A stretch of DNA of 64,000 bases. It comes from Bacteroidaceae bacterium (GTDB taxonomy: Bacteria > Bacteroidota > Bacteroidia > Bacteroidales > Bacteroidaceae). Below, piece by piece: positions 16,191 to 25,900 of this stretch. The translations under genes and the position numbers were made by a program. Below the pieces are notes generated by a model. That model ran no database searches and was not told where the DNA came from. It worked only from the letters and a program-made list of their open reading frames with translations. The DNA is taken from the NCBI GenBank assembly GCA_017933995.1, contig JAGBKI010000001.1, forward strand, positions 1 through 64,000, written 5' to 3'. The stretch's first letter is position 1. Every line of letters starts with the position of its first letter.

Positions 16191-16324
16191 AGCCCAACAG
16201 CGACAATTTTCCGTTTCTCCTGCCTTCCGGGCATTGCCGCTTCCCGCTGGAAAGTCTCCCGGAAGCCTGCGCATTCTTTTTCCGATACGGCCGGAAAGTT
16301 ATCGGCGCGCGGCAGAAAGTTCAA

Positions 16325-16408
16325 ACCAAACTTTGGTTTACACAAATCAAACTTTGGTTTGTGAAAATCAAACTTTGGAATGTATAAACCAAACTTTGGT
16401 TTGTAGAA
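16325..16408. repeat. 21-bp-period array, four units, core CCAAACTTTGG
   Basis: Units begin at 16325, 16346, 16367 and 16388, exactly 21 bp apart. Each has (a/t)CAAACTTTGG(t/a), a near-palindrome of half-sites CCAAA/TTTGG. The last unit supplies the TTTG of the -33 element of the HU-like gene. Two turns of the helix per unit would put all cores on one DNA face. Related arrays are at 30894-30978 and 62817-62942. Confidence 0.75.
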
Positions 16409-16431
16409 TCCGCGGGCTTCGCGTAACTTTG
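16400..16431 (+). promoter_or_regulatory. Promoter of the HU-like gene
   Basis: TTTG at 16400-16403, 20-base spacer, TAACTTTG at 16424-16431: a full match to the Bacteroidetes primary sigma consensus (TTTG, 19-21 bases, TAnnTTTG). The start codon is 31 bases further on. The -33 box lies inside the fourth unit of the 21-bp array, so a protein bound there would compete with RNA polymerase. Confidence 0.75.
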
Positions 16432-16462
16432 CAGGCGGATAAACGAAACAATCTATCAGCAC

Positions 16463-17089
16463 ATGGCAAAGTTTATAATGCGGCAAATGGCCGAAGGAAT
16501 GGGGCGGGGGAGCGAGCGGCTCTATCCGCAGTTGCAGGGCACGGGCGTCGTGACGCTCGGCGATATGGCCGAAAGCATCGCGCGTGGCTCGGCCTTCACG
16601 CCTGGCGACGTGAAAGGGCTCGTCGCCGCCTTGGCCGACGAGATTGCACGCGGCGTGGCGCTCGGCAAGACGGTTCAGTTGGAGGGCATCGGCTCGTTTC
16701 GCGCCGCGCTTGTCCTCCGCAAAGACGCCGAGGAGGAACTTCCCGACAGCGCAACCCATCGCAATGCCAGCAGTGTGCGCATTGGCGACGTGCATTTCCG
16801 CTGTGCCAAAAGACTCGTCGCACAAGCCGACCTGATAGCCCACTTGGAGCGCGTGATGCCCCGCAAGTCGCCCTGTGCCAAAGTCCCCCCGCTTGCGCAG
16901 CGCCTTGCCTTGGCGCGGCAGTTTCTGGCCGAAAATCCGTGGATGTCCGTTGGCGACTACGCCGCCCTCACCCACCAACCGCACACCACCGCCGCCCGCG
17001 AACTGCGTGCGCAGCTCGACGCGCCCGATGCCTTTCTCGACACGCGCGGCAGCGGTTCGCACAAAGTTTATGTGCTGAAAGAAATGTAA
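16463..17089 (+). CDS. HU-family DNA-binding protein with extra C-terminal domain (208 aa)
   Basis: Residues 1-120 follow the Bacteroidetes HU-related pattern (MAKFIMRQMAEGMGRGSERLYPQL at the start, VQLEGIGSFRAALV for the arm-bearing strand, VRIGDVHFR). Residues ~145-208 (LARQFLAENPWMSVGDYAALTHQPHTTAARELRAQL...) look like a small winged-helix or DprA-like helix-turn-helix domain. Two DNA-binding parts suggest a nucleoid or regulatory role. The 21-bp palindrome array directly over the promoter could be its own binding site; this is inference. Confidence 0.8.
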   Translation: MAKFIMRQMAEGMGRGSERLYPQLQGTGVVTLGDMAESIARGSAFTPGDVKGLVAALADEIARGVALGKTVQLEGIGSFRAALVLRKDAEEELPDSATHRNASSVRIGDVHFRCAKRLVAQADLIAHLERVMPRKSPCAKVPPLAQRLALARQFLAENPWMSVGDYAALTHQPHTTAARELRAQLDAPDAFLDTRGSGSHKVYVLKEM

Positions 17090-17097
17090 AATAGGGT

Positions 17098-17194
17098 GGG
17101 GGAGTGGATGCCAAGTGCCCAGCCACGTCATGTCGGCAGTGGAGAGCGTGCTGGTCAGGTAGTCACGGAGGCTGTTCAAGGCTGCGTTGCTCAT
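17098..17194 (-). pseudogene. 5' fragment of a small protein gene
   Basis: The minus strand reads MSNAALNSLRDYLTSTLSTADMTWLG before running on into sequence antisense to the HU-like gene. The opening resembles N-termini of short helical proteins found between Bacteroidales genes ('..LRDYL...L..ADM.WL'). The rest seems missing. Assigned only from wording, so weak. Confidence 0.3.
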
Positions 17195-17237
17195 AGCTGT
17201 TGTGTTTTGTGGGGAAAAAGATAGTGCAAGGCGAGTG

Positions 17238-17272
17238 GCAAAGCAAGCAAAACGTGCTTTTGCTTGCTTTGC
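17238..17272. repeat. Perfect 15-bp hairpin between direct repeats
   Basis: gcaaagcaagcaaaa (17238-17252) pairs with 17258-17272 around a 5-base loop. The word gtgcaaggcgagtggc stands on both sides (17224-17239 and 17308-17323). Its reverse complement (ctcgccttgcac followed by a TA..CTTT box) resembles the module upstream of the ompH-like gene at 54986-55107. No gene is placed to use it here. Confidence 0.5.
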
Positions 17273-17329
17273 CCGAGCCGCCGCCTATCTTCGCGAAGCA
17301 AAGTCGTGCAAGGCGAGTGGCGAGTTAAA

Positions 17330-17609
17330 GACGCCTTTGCGTCACCCCCTCTCTGTAACCGCTGGTTCGCGGAATGGAACGGAGCGAACCTGCGGTATAG
17401 TAATGCGTGGAAACGGACGCTGAAAACGGCCCCCACGGTGGGCGGATGTAACTTTTAACACCCGCTGGGGCACGCTTCCAGCGTGCATATATAGGTATGC
17501 AACCTGCCGCAGGTACGCTCCGTTTCACTGCGCGAACCTGCAGTTACAGAGGGGGTGACGCTTTCTTTAAGTCATAACGTCGGTTCATCGTCTTAAGAGT
17601 TTTAGCACA
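17330..17609. mobile_element. Degenerate relative of the 7678-8072 element
   Basis: Read in reverse complement, its end (gctaaaact...gatgaaccgacgttatgac) matches bases 7689-7721, and the interior repeats 'gtaaccgctggttcgcgg', 'acctgcggtat...gcgtggaaacgg' and 'cgcttccagcgtgc' found in the first copy. The terminal ggaca and ~110 bases of the other end are missing, so it is a truncated, old copy. It fills most of the gap before the 17700 gene. Confidence 0.6.
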
Positions 17610-17699
17610 AACATTCGGAGTGTTCGGAAGAACGCTGTATATTTCGCGTACTCCAAACACTCCGAAACCCTCAAACCAAAAGGAATCAGGCCTAAGCGC

Positions 17700-17897
17700 T
17701 CATTCCTCCCAGCCGTACCACTGGAAATCCCAAAAGAGATCCCGGCGCGTGCGGGCGGGGCCTGTGCCGCCACCGCCGTAGCTGATGCCGGAGTTGCCGG
17801 AGGTCTGGGTAATGGCTTCGGCGAAGATGGCCGCTTCTGCCGTAAAGGAGATGGTGCGCAGGACGGGCGAACGGTATACTTTTCTCATTGCTTTCAT
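17700..17897 (-). CDS. Small 'Y-x-S-P' protein (65 aa) at the end of the giant-protein operon
   Basis: Starts MKAMRKVYRSPVLRTISF; the ATG at 17897 overlaps the stop of the GLUG gene (ATGA), which favours it over the ATG at 17888. Shares the N-terminal Y.SP motif and the position behind a tailed surface-protein gene with the small gene at 955-1131. The middle is Gly/Ser-rich (SGNSGISYGGGGTG) and the end aromatic (FWDFQWYGWEE). No signal peptide or known domain. Function unknown. Confidence 0.6.
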   Translation of the reverse strand: MKAMRKVYRSPVLRTISFTAEAAIFAEAITQTSGNSGISYGGGGTGPARTRRDLFWDFQWYGWEE

Positions 17898-19468
17898 TTG
17901 ATGAACATGCGCTTACCGTCGCGGATGTAGACACCGGGGACGCCGGGTTTATGGGCGAGCTTGCGTCCGTCGAGGGTATACCACTCGCTACCTGCTACCC
18001 GCCACTCGCCATTGTGGATGCTTGTCGTCTCATCTTCGTCAAAAAAGTTCAGCACGAAGTTGCGCACGCTGCCCCCTGCGGCTGCGTCGGCTGCATAAAG
18101 GCTGTCGTCCAGCACGAAGTAGGCGCGGAAGCTGCCCACGGGGATGTCGGCGGCGGGATAGTAGAGCGTATTGTCGGTGCTGAGGTAGAGTTTCTGACGG
18201 TCGCCCTCAGTCAGCGTGACGGGGGCGTAGTTGCCCGCGAAGGTGAGCAGTGCGGGGAAGTCAGTCGGGGCGGGCGTCTTGCTGATGGTGACGCGCGTAA
18301 AGACGGGGTTCACGATGTCCGTGCCCGACGCCCACTTCACAATGTAGGGCACGCCCGCCGCGATGTTCGCCACTTCCGTGAAGTTGAGCGTCAGCGTGTG
18401 GTCGGCAAAGGCCACGTCCGTCAGACGCATCACCGTGGCGCCTTCGAGCGGCGTGTCGCCAAAGGAGGCGAGGGCGAAAGGCAGCGTGAGCGTGTTCCAC
18501 GAGTCGTCCTTCCAGAGCGTGCGCCCCTGGATGGTCACGTCCACCGTCTGCCCGTCGCAGGCGGCGAGCGTGGCGGTGTTGTCGGCGTCGTTGTAGAGCG
18601 TCAGGGAGGAGACGCTTTGCCACGCCAGCACGGGCAGTTCGCCGTCCCGAAACGTCCACACGCTGTAGTCGCCCGCCGTGTTGAGCAGGCCGTCGAGGGC
18701 GGAGCCGCGCATGGCGTCGCCGTTAGCGTAAGCGTTGCTCGCGCTGCCGTGGCTGCTGATGTCGCCATAAATCTGTCCGCTGTGGATGGCCGCGCTTACG
18801 TCGGCGTAGTTGTAGACGCTGAGCACGGTGGCATCCGTATTGCCCACGATGCCGCCCGCGTAGTTCGCGTCGGAGGCATTGGTGGCAGTGGTAAATATTC
18901 GTCCCTGGTTGTAGCAGTCCTGGATGATGGCCGTAGAGGCGCCGCCGCCCACGATGCCGCTTGCGCCCGCAATGCCGCCCAGGTTGGCCATCGTCCAGTT
19001 GCCCACGACGGTGGCCTTGTTGCAGCACTGCTCAATGCGGCCCTCGTTGAGACCGACGATGCCGCCGACGTAGCAGTTGCGGTCGGGGTCGCTCTTCTGG
19101 CTGACGTGTACCGAACCGCTGGCGATGCCCAACTGACGCACGGTGCCGGTTGCGCCGACGTAGCCGAAGAGACCCGCCACGTCGCCCGTCTCCGCGCCGT
19201 CGATGTCCACCGCGAGATTGCTAATCCAGTGGCCCTGCCCCTCGAACGTGCCGCAGAAGGGCGCGGTCAGCGTACCGATGGGCATCCAGTCAATGCCCGA
19301 CAAGTCCAAGTCTGCCGCGAGGCGCACGGTCACGCCCTCATAGGTGTTGCCCTCCGCTACAGCAGTGGCCAGTGTCTGCAAGTCGCCGACAGTGGCAATG
19401 GTCACGTCTTGCGCCCGCACCGCCGTCGCAAGCAGGGCGAGGCATAGAAAGGTAAGCCGCTTCATCAT
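17894..19468 (-). CDS. GLUG-repeat surface protein with type IX-like tail (524 aa)
   Basis: Signal peptide (MMKRLTFLCLALLATAVRAQ). Residues ~25-230 contain GLUG-type repeats (GTFEGQGHWISNL, YVGGIVGLNEGRIEQC, YAGGIVGNTDATV), a beta-helical fold seen in adhesins and IgA-protease-related proteins. A beta-sandwich-like region follows and the tail is WYTLDGRKLAHK...GVYIRDGKRMFIK. Its ATGATGA start overlaps the stop of the lipoprotein gene upstream. It is the third gene of a four-gene operon. Confidence 0.82.
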   Translation of the reverse strand: MMKRLTFLCLALLATAVRAQDVTIATVGDLQTLATAVAEGNTYEGVTVRLAADLDLSGIDWMPIGTLTAPFCGTFEGQGHWISNLAVDIDGAETGDVAGLFGYVGATGTVRQLGIASGSVHVSQKSDPDRNCYVGGIVGLNEGRIEQCCNKATVVGNWTMANLGGIAGASGIVGGGASTAIIQDCYNQGRIFTTATNASDANYAGGIVGNTDATVLSVYNYADVSAAIHSGQIYGDISSHGSASNAYANGDAMRGSALDGLLNTAGDYSVWTFRDGELPVLAWQSVSSLTLYNDADNTATLAACDGQTVDVTIQGRTLWKDDSWNTLTLPFALASFGDTPLEGATVMRLTDVAFADHTLTLNFTEVANIAAGVPYIVKWASGTDIVNPVFTRVTISKTPAPTDFPALLTFAGNYAPVTLTEGDRQKLYLSTDNTLYYPAADIPVGSFRAYFVLDDSLYAADAAAGGSVRNFVLNFFDEDETTSIHNGEWRVAGSEWYTLDGRKLAHKPGVPGVYIRDGKRMFIK

Positions 19469-19950
19469 TCAACAGAGAAAAAGGTCACGACGTAGGGCTT
19501 GCCATCCTGCGTGGGGGCGAGGCCGGGGGTAAAGGGCTGCCAGTTCTGTACCGTGTAGATGCGGGCGAGGCGGGCGCAGTAGTAGCTGATGGTGACGGCG
19601 CCGCTGCCGCTGGTGCCTGCGATGACGAGGGGGAAGTAGGCTTCGCCGCCCGTGCGCTGCAAACTGCTGACGGCGCGCACCTCTCCGTCCACGACGGCGC
19701 ACATCAGGTCGTCGTCCGAGATGTAGGGCTGCAACTCTGCCTGCGGGATGAGTTGCACGGACATCGTGTACTCAAAGGTGGCGTAGAGGTCGGCGGGGAC
19801 GCTCCACGAGGGGCGCGAGGCGGTGCCGACCGTGAGGTTGGGGTTCACCACTTCGCCGTCTTTATCGTCGCTGCCACAAGAAACAGCGGCAAGGAGCAGG
19901 GTGGCCACGAAGGCCACACCTGCTATTGTCTTTATACTTCTTTTTAACAT
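19465..19950 (-). CDS. Small lipoprotein between two surface-protein genes (161 aa)
   Basis: Lipobox AAVSC (Cys25), then GSDDKDGE. About 135 mature residues of beta character (ATFEYTMSVQLIPQAEL, GSGAVTISYYCARLARIY) without known motif. It starts 7 bases after the stop of the giant gene and overlaps the GLUG gene, so it is translated from the same message. It could anchor or assist the two large proteins; that is inferred from position only. Confidence 0.7.
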   Translation of the reverse strand: MLKRSIKTIAGVAFVATLLLAAVSCGSDDKDGEVVNPNLTVGTASRPSWSVPADLYATFEYTMSVQLIPQAELQPYISDDDLMCAVVDGEVRAVSSLQRTGGEAYFPLVIAGTSGSGAVTISYYCARLARIYTVQNWQPFTPGLAPTQDGKPYVVTFFSVE

Positions 19951-19957
19951 CGTTACT

Positions 19958-22900
19958 TTATTTAATAGTCACTTTCTTTCCGTTGTGGATATACACGCCC
20001 GGCTCGGTGGGTGCCTTGCGCAGGCGGATGCCTTGCAGGTTGTACCAGCCGTCGCCGCTGATGCTGTCGGTGGGAACGAAACGGATGGTGGCAGGCTGGC
20101 GGAGCGTGCCTTCCACGCCGTCGGCGAAGTAAGGCATACGGCGCGGGGCGGTGGCAACAACTTCCGTCTCAGCATCGGCGGCCTCGTCACCAAGGCTCTG
20201 CGGACGCTCTATGGCGAACGTGATGTCGTCGCTGCCAGCGGCCACGTTGAGGAAGAAGCGTCCCTCTTCGTCGGCCACGGCCACGCCGAGCATCTCGGCT
20301 CCGCCGTAGGCCACGAGGCGGTCGCCCTCCTCAAGTTCCACACCTTCCACGCGAGCGATGATGTTCATCGAACCGCCTGTTAGGTTCTCGAACTTGGGTG
20401 CGGCGGCAGCCCGCGTATCGTTGACGTTGTAGCGCGAGCCTGCGGTGTAGTACGGGTAGAAGAACCGCGCGTCGCTGTCGGCAATGCGCTTGAGCATATA
20501 GCCCTCGCCGCTGCGCAGGAACGTAAGCGTGCCCTTCCACTGGCGGTTGCCGTTTGAGTCAATGCTCAGCACAGCGAACTCGCTCTGGCTCTTGATGATG
20601 TCGCCGTCATTACCGTCGTCGAGGTAGTCGGCCAAGGCCGTGGCGATGGGCAGGTTGAGCGACGACATGTAGCCGATGCGGTTCCAGCCTTTGTGTACGG
20701 TCACTGCGTCGTAGGCGAAGTTGCCCACCACGTAGATGTTCTTCGTGCTCTGGGCGAAGAAGCGGTACATCCGCGTGGGGTCGAGCTGGAAAGTCTTGTC
20801 GCCGTTGTCCCAGTAGTAGCGCGTGGTGTAGAGCGTCGGGTCGTATACGCCCTTGTAGGTGATGAGGTAGTTGCGCCCGTCGGGTTCGACGAGTTCCAGT
20901 CCGTCGCCCACTTCCCACTGTCCGATGCCGTCCAAGAGGCTGGTGACGGTGCTCTCTGCGGGCTGCACGTAGGTGGAAATCCAGTTCCAGCCCTTTTGCA
21001 GGCGCACGGTCTGCACCTCCTTCTCGGTGGACATGAGAACGATGGGGTTCGTGGGCGTGCCGAGGATAGCGTCGGCCTGGAAGAGGATAGGCTCGCCGTC
21101 CTCGCGCTCCACGACGTAGATGCGTCCCGTCGTGGCGTCGTAGAACTCAAGCAGGAGCGGCTCGGTGTGCGTGCCCGCCGTGTTGTAGACGGTGAGGTAG
21201 ATGAGACCTTCGTCCGAGCCAGTGGCAGCGGCGCTGGAGTCTATACCCGCTGTGCCGAGCGTGCGGTGGCCCGTGCCGATGGCGGTGAGGATGTCGTCGC
21301 TGTCGTGCGACACCACGCCGTTCACCTTCACCTGCGCAATCATGTGCATCGTCACGTTGCCGGCCTTGAGGTTGTCGTCCACAGTCCAGTCGGGGGCTTC
21401 GCCGCGCACCTTGATGCTGATGGGCAGCGGCTCGGTCATGCCCTCCTCGCCGACGATGTAGATGACTTCCTCGTAGTCGCCTATATTTATATACGGAGAG
21501 ACGGTGAGCGTGACGGGCTGCTCGTCCAGGGCGGCCACCTTGCCGCTGGTCAGCGAGGGCGTGATCCACGCGGGCAGACCCTCAAGGGTGAAGTTGCGTG
21601 CCTTGCCGCTGAGGTTCTCCACGCTGAGTTGCAGCGTGGCGCCTTCACCGTACCTCGCCTCTATGCTCCTGCGCTTGTCGGTCCAGCGCAGCGGGTTGCG
21701 GTAGACGTAGAGGTCCATCACCAAGGGCGAGGCCATCAGGTTGCCTTGCAGGTCGGCCACTTCCTTGACGGTGATGTAGACGTTGGTCTTCTCGATGTCC
21801 ACTTCGGGTACGTCAAGGTTGATGAGCAGGTCCTTGCCGTCGGCCACGAAGCTGTACTTGATGTTCTCCAGTTTGCCACTGCCCGTCATCGGGGCGTGCA
21901 TCGTGCGCACGGCCACAGCGTCCATCACGCTCTGCGCGACGATGGTGTCCTGGTGGCTCTCGATGATGTTGCCCTGGCTGTCCTTGTACTTCTTGATGCT
22001 GATGCCCGTGGGCATGAGTCGCTGCGAGTTGTCAAGCTGCTTCTCCGAGCGGCTGAAGGGCAGGTAGGCCAACAGACCCATCTCCTCGCCCGACGGCGTG
22101 TTGGTGGCGACGAGTTTCAGCACGTTTTCGGGCAGTGCCATTTCGTACATGCAGAGTTCGTCGACCTTGCCGTGGAAACGGGTTTTTAGGTTCTTAGGTT
22201 CTTGGGAGTTCGCGTCGAAGGTAGCACCGAGGTAGAGGTGGTTGCCACTGATGCCGCCGAGGGTGTCGACGGGGAAGGTGGCCTTGAGCTGCTGGTCGAC
22301 GTAGAGGCTGCCCACGTTGCGGGCGCGGTTCACCATCACGGCCACGTGGTGCCACTGGCCGTCGGCATAGTAGCCGTTCGCCGTTACCTCCTGCCCGCCG
22401 GAGCGGAAGTAGAGGTCGCCCTCGCCGTTGATGCCGAGGTTGAAGTGGTCCTTCGTGGCGGCTTCGGCCTTGGCGTCGCCGTTGCTGATGATGGTGCCGC
22501 CGTCGGTGTCGGATGCGTTGAACCACAGGGCCAGCGTGTAGTCCTCGTAGTCGGCGCGGTTGAACACGTCGGGGTTGAGCGGGATGGGTTCGCTCTCCGT
22601 GCTGACACAGATGCCGTCGGGCGTCTTCCACGTCGTCTCTATCGCAATCAGGTCGTTGCCGCCCACGGCCTTGTCGTAGACGTATTCGCCGCCGCCCTCG
22701 TTCATCGGGTAGTAGTCGATGAGGCCGAGTTCGTAGCCCGTCAGACGCTTCTGGCTGTACTTGGAGAGTTCGCCGGCTGTCATCGCCTTGTTCCAGAGGC
22801 GCACTTCGAGCATCTCGCCCGTGTATTCTTCGCCGAGTTGGATGGGGCCGTTGCCGTCGTAGAGGACGTCAATGGTGCCTTGGCCGATGAGCGTCGTGCC

Positions 22901-25900
22901 GTCATAGAACTTCACGGTGGTCTGCCCCTGCTCCTCGTCGGCCTCAACGGCGTAGGCCACCTGGTGAAGCGACGAGAAGTCTACCGCCTGGGTGCTGCTG
23001 ACGCGGTAAACCTTGTCGGCGGTGATTTCGGCGTAGAGGCGGTTGTCGCTCTCAATGCCGAAGTGGAGGTCGTGGCCGAGTTCCGCAATGTGGCCGAAGA
23101 GGGTGTGCGAGCCGCTGAACGTCGGGTCGGGATAGACCATCAGGTCGAGCGTGAAGTCTTTGCCCGCGAGGTTGCGCTTGGCCTGCGAGATGAGGAAGGA
23201 GTTGCGGTTGAACTGGAGGCACGTTTCGAGCGAGATGTTGCTCTTGTTCGTCAGGCCGAGCACCTCAAAGTTGTTCACGCTGCGCAGGTAGTTGCCGGCA
23301 ATCTGCTCGGAGAAGGCAATGCGGATGTCGTCGCCAATGCCGAGGATGCCGTTGGTGGGCTGCGGCGTGCCGAAGGGTACGGGGCGGCGCGTGTCCTTGA
23401 TGCCCGTCAGGATTTCGGAGGCACGGGTGAGGTAGCCTCCGCCGTGGCGGCAGAAGGTCACGGCGCGCACGTCGTAGGTCTGCTCAATGGGCGAGGTCTC
23501 GCCGAAGAAGCGTGCCTCGATGAAGCCGTCGTCCATAATCAGTTCGCGCGTGCCGCTGGCCAGGGCCATCAGCGAGTCGCTCTTGTAGTAGGAGCAGACG
23601 TTCACCCAGTCCTTGTCGCCCTGCGTGGAGAGTTTGTATTGCAGTTCGATGTGGTCGAAGCCTCGGTAGTTCACGTCGAAGCCGTCGATGCGCACCGGCA
23701 GGTAGTAGTCGCGCTTCTTGTCGTCGTAGGCCGACTCGGTGTTCACCACCCATTTGTCGCCCGGCAGCGAGATGTTCACCCGTCCTGCCGTCGGCACGAA
23801 GTGGGCGGAGAGTTTCTGCACGAAGACGCGGGCGGGGTCGTCGGGGTTGAGCAGGGCGAGGCCGATGTCCTCGTAGTCGAAATCGGCACCGGCGTATACC
23901 TCCACCTGCTTCTCCACCACCTGTCCCGTCGGGATGTAGATGAAGTGGCCCTCGCCGGGCAGCGGGTTACCGTCGATCTGCACCTTCGCGCCCTTGGGGT
24001 TCATATAGTCCTCCAGCATGATGTAGAACTTGTTGGGTGCCGAGGCCGAAGGCACTTCGCTCTCGTTGGCGAGGTAGATGGTGAAGCGCGCTGGCTCGTC
24101 GTAGGGCACGTTCGAGACGGTGCTTTCCTTGGCCCAGATGGAGGGGCGGTCGATGTCGAGCGTGCGCACGTCGAGCACGGTGCCGGGGTTGTAGAACTGC
24201 GTCACGCGCTCGTCCTCCCACGGCGAGGTGGTGCTTCCGGCGCGGGTGCGGTAGACGAAGTTGCGATACTGCGGCGTGGTGTCGTCGAAGTAGCTGAAGG
24301 CAATACCTGCGCCCACATACTTACCCTTGCGGACGGCATCGATGATGTCCTGCGAGATGACGTTGAATATCGGTATGTCGCCGGCCTCGGCCTTCTCCTT
24401 GAGTTCGGCCATGTTGATGGCCGTGCGGTAGACGTCGACCACGAGGTTGGAGGCTTTGTCCATCGCGAGGGTGAAGCCGGCCTTCTTGCTTTGCGTCTCG
24501 GTGCCGCCGAACTTGTAGTTGAAGTTGATGCTGGCCACGACACCTATCTTCATGGTGAGGCTGACGGCCGCATTCGAGAACTCTACCTCTTTGACGTTGC
24601 CGCTTTCGTCTCTTGACACGTCCTGGACAGGATCGTTGCTGCCTCCCGTAAAGGTCCTGGGCAGCAAGGACGACAGTTCTTGTCCCGAAACAAACGGCCA
24701 TTGCAGGTAGCGCGCCTCGGTCTGGCTCACACTGAAGTTCTCGCTGTAGGTGATGCTGGTGCGTCCGTCGAAGTCGTAACTCTTCACGAGGTCGGTGGCG
24801 TTCAGTTTCTCCATCTCATTCTGGGCAATGAAGCTTGCCCAAGTGGCAATCTGCCGGTTGATGGCCTGGATGGAGTCGTTCCAGCTGGTCTGCGTCGAGT
24901 TGGTGGGATTGACAGGCGTGTAGGTGCCTACTCCCGCATAGTTTTCGTGCGTTGTGGGGAGGTTGCTGATATAGACGGGGCAGCCCTGCTTGTTGGCCAT
25001 CTCCTGGGCGATGCTCGTGGGCGTGCCGGGAGGCAGCATCAGCTGGCTGCGCACGTTGAGGAGCGTCGGTATCAGCTCGCTCTGAATGTAGGCCTGCGAG
25101 TGGGCGAAGGTGGAGTTGAGCTGTAGGTAGAAGCGCATCACCTCGTCGCGGATCAGGTAGACAGGCTTTCCGGTGACGTCCGTACCCTTGGCGAGCACCT
25201 TCACGAGCCCGTTCTTGACCTTGTATTCGTGGCCGTCCACGGTGATGGTGCCGCCCTCGCGCGGCACGAGGCGCTGGTAGAGGCTGTCGGGCACGATGCG
25301 CACCGCCACGGCATCCTCCAAGATGGCGTTTTGCGTCATACCGATATATACGTCGGCGGGCGCGCCCACGTTCTTGGCACTGCTGCTGGTGGAGATGCGC
25401 TCCGTGGTCTCGAAGCTGTAGCTGTACTGCCAGGAGTTGTAGTAGCTGCAAACCAGCGGCGCGGTATAGTTCAGCACGTTCTTCATCGTGCTGATGGTAC
25501 CGGCCTCGCTGTTGATGCCCACGATGCCCTGGTAGAAGCTGCTGCCCTTGCCGACCGTGAAGTTGAAGTTCATGCCGGCCTTGGCCGTCACGTCGCAGTT
25601 GAAGGTATAGTTCAGTTTGGAGCCTGCCTCGATGTAGGCGCTGGAGCCGCCGCCCGGCGGGTCGCGCAGGATGTCGATGAGGTAGGTGCCGCCGTCGCTC
25701 ACGACGCGCCTGCCCTGCGACTTGGCCACGGTGGCCATCACATAGCCTTGCAGCGGCGTGATGTCGTAGTAGGTGTCGTCGTAGAGCAGGGTGACGGTCA
25801 TCGTGCGCAGTGCAGCGTCGTTCTCAAGCGTGAAGGTGGTGTTCTGCGGCGTGAAGATGTAGCTACCCTCGCCGAGGCTGTCGAGTTCGATGGTCTCGGT

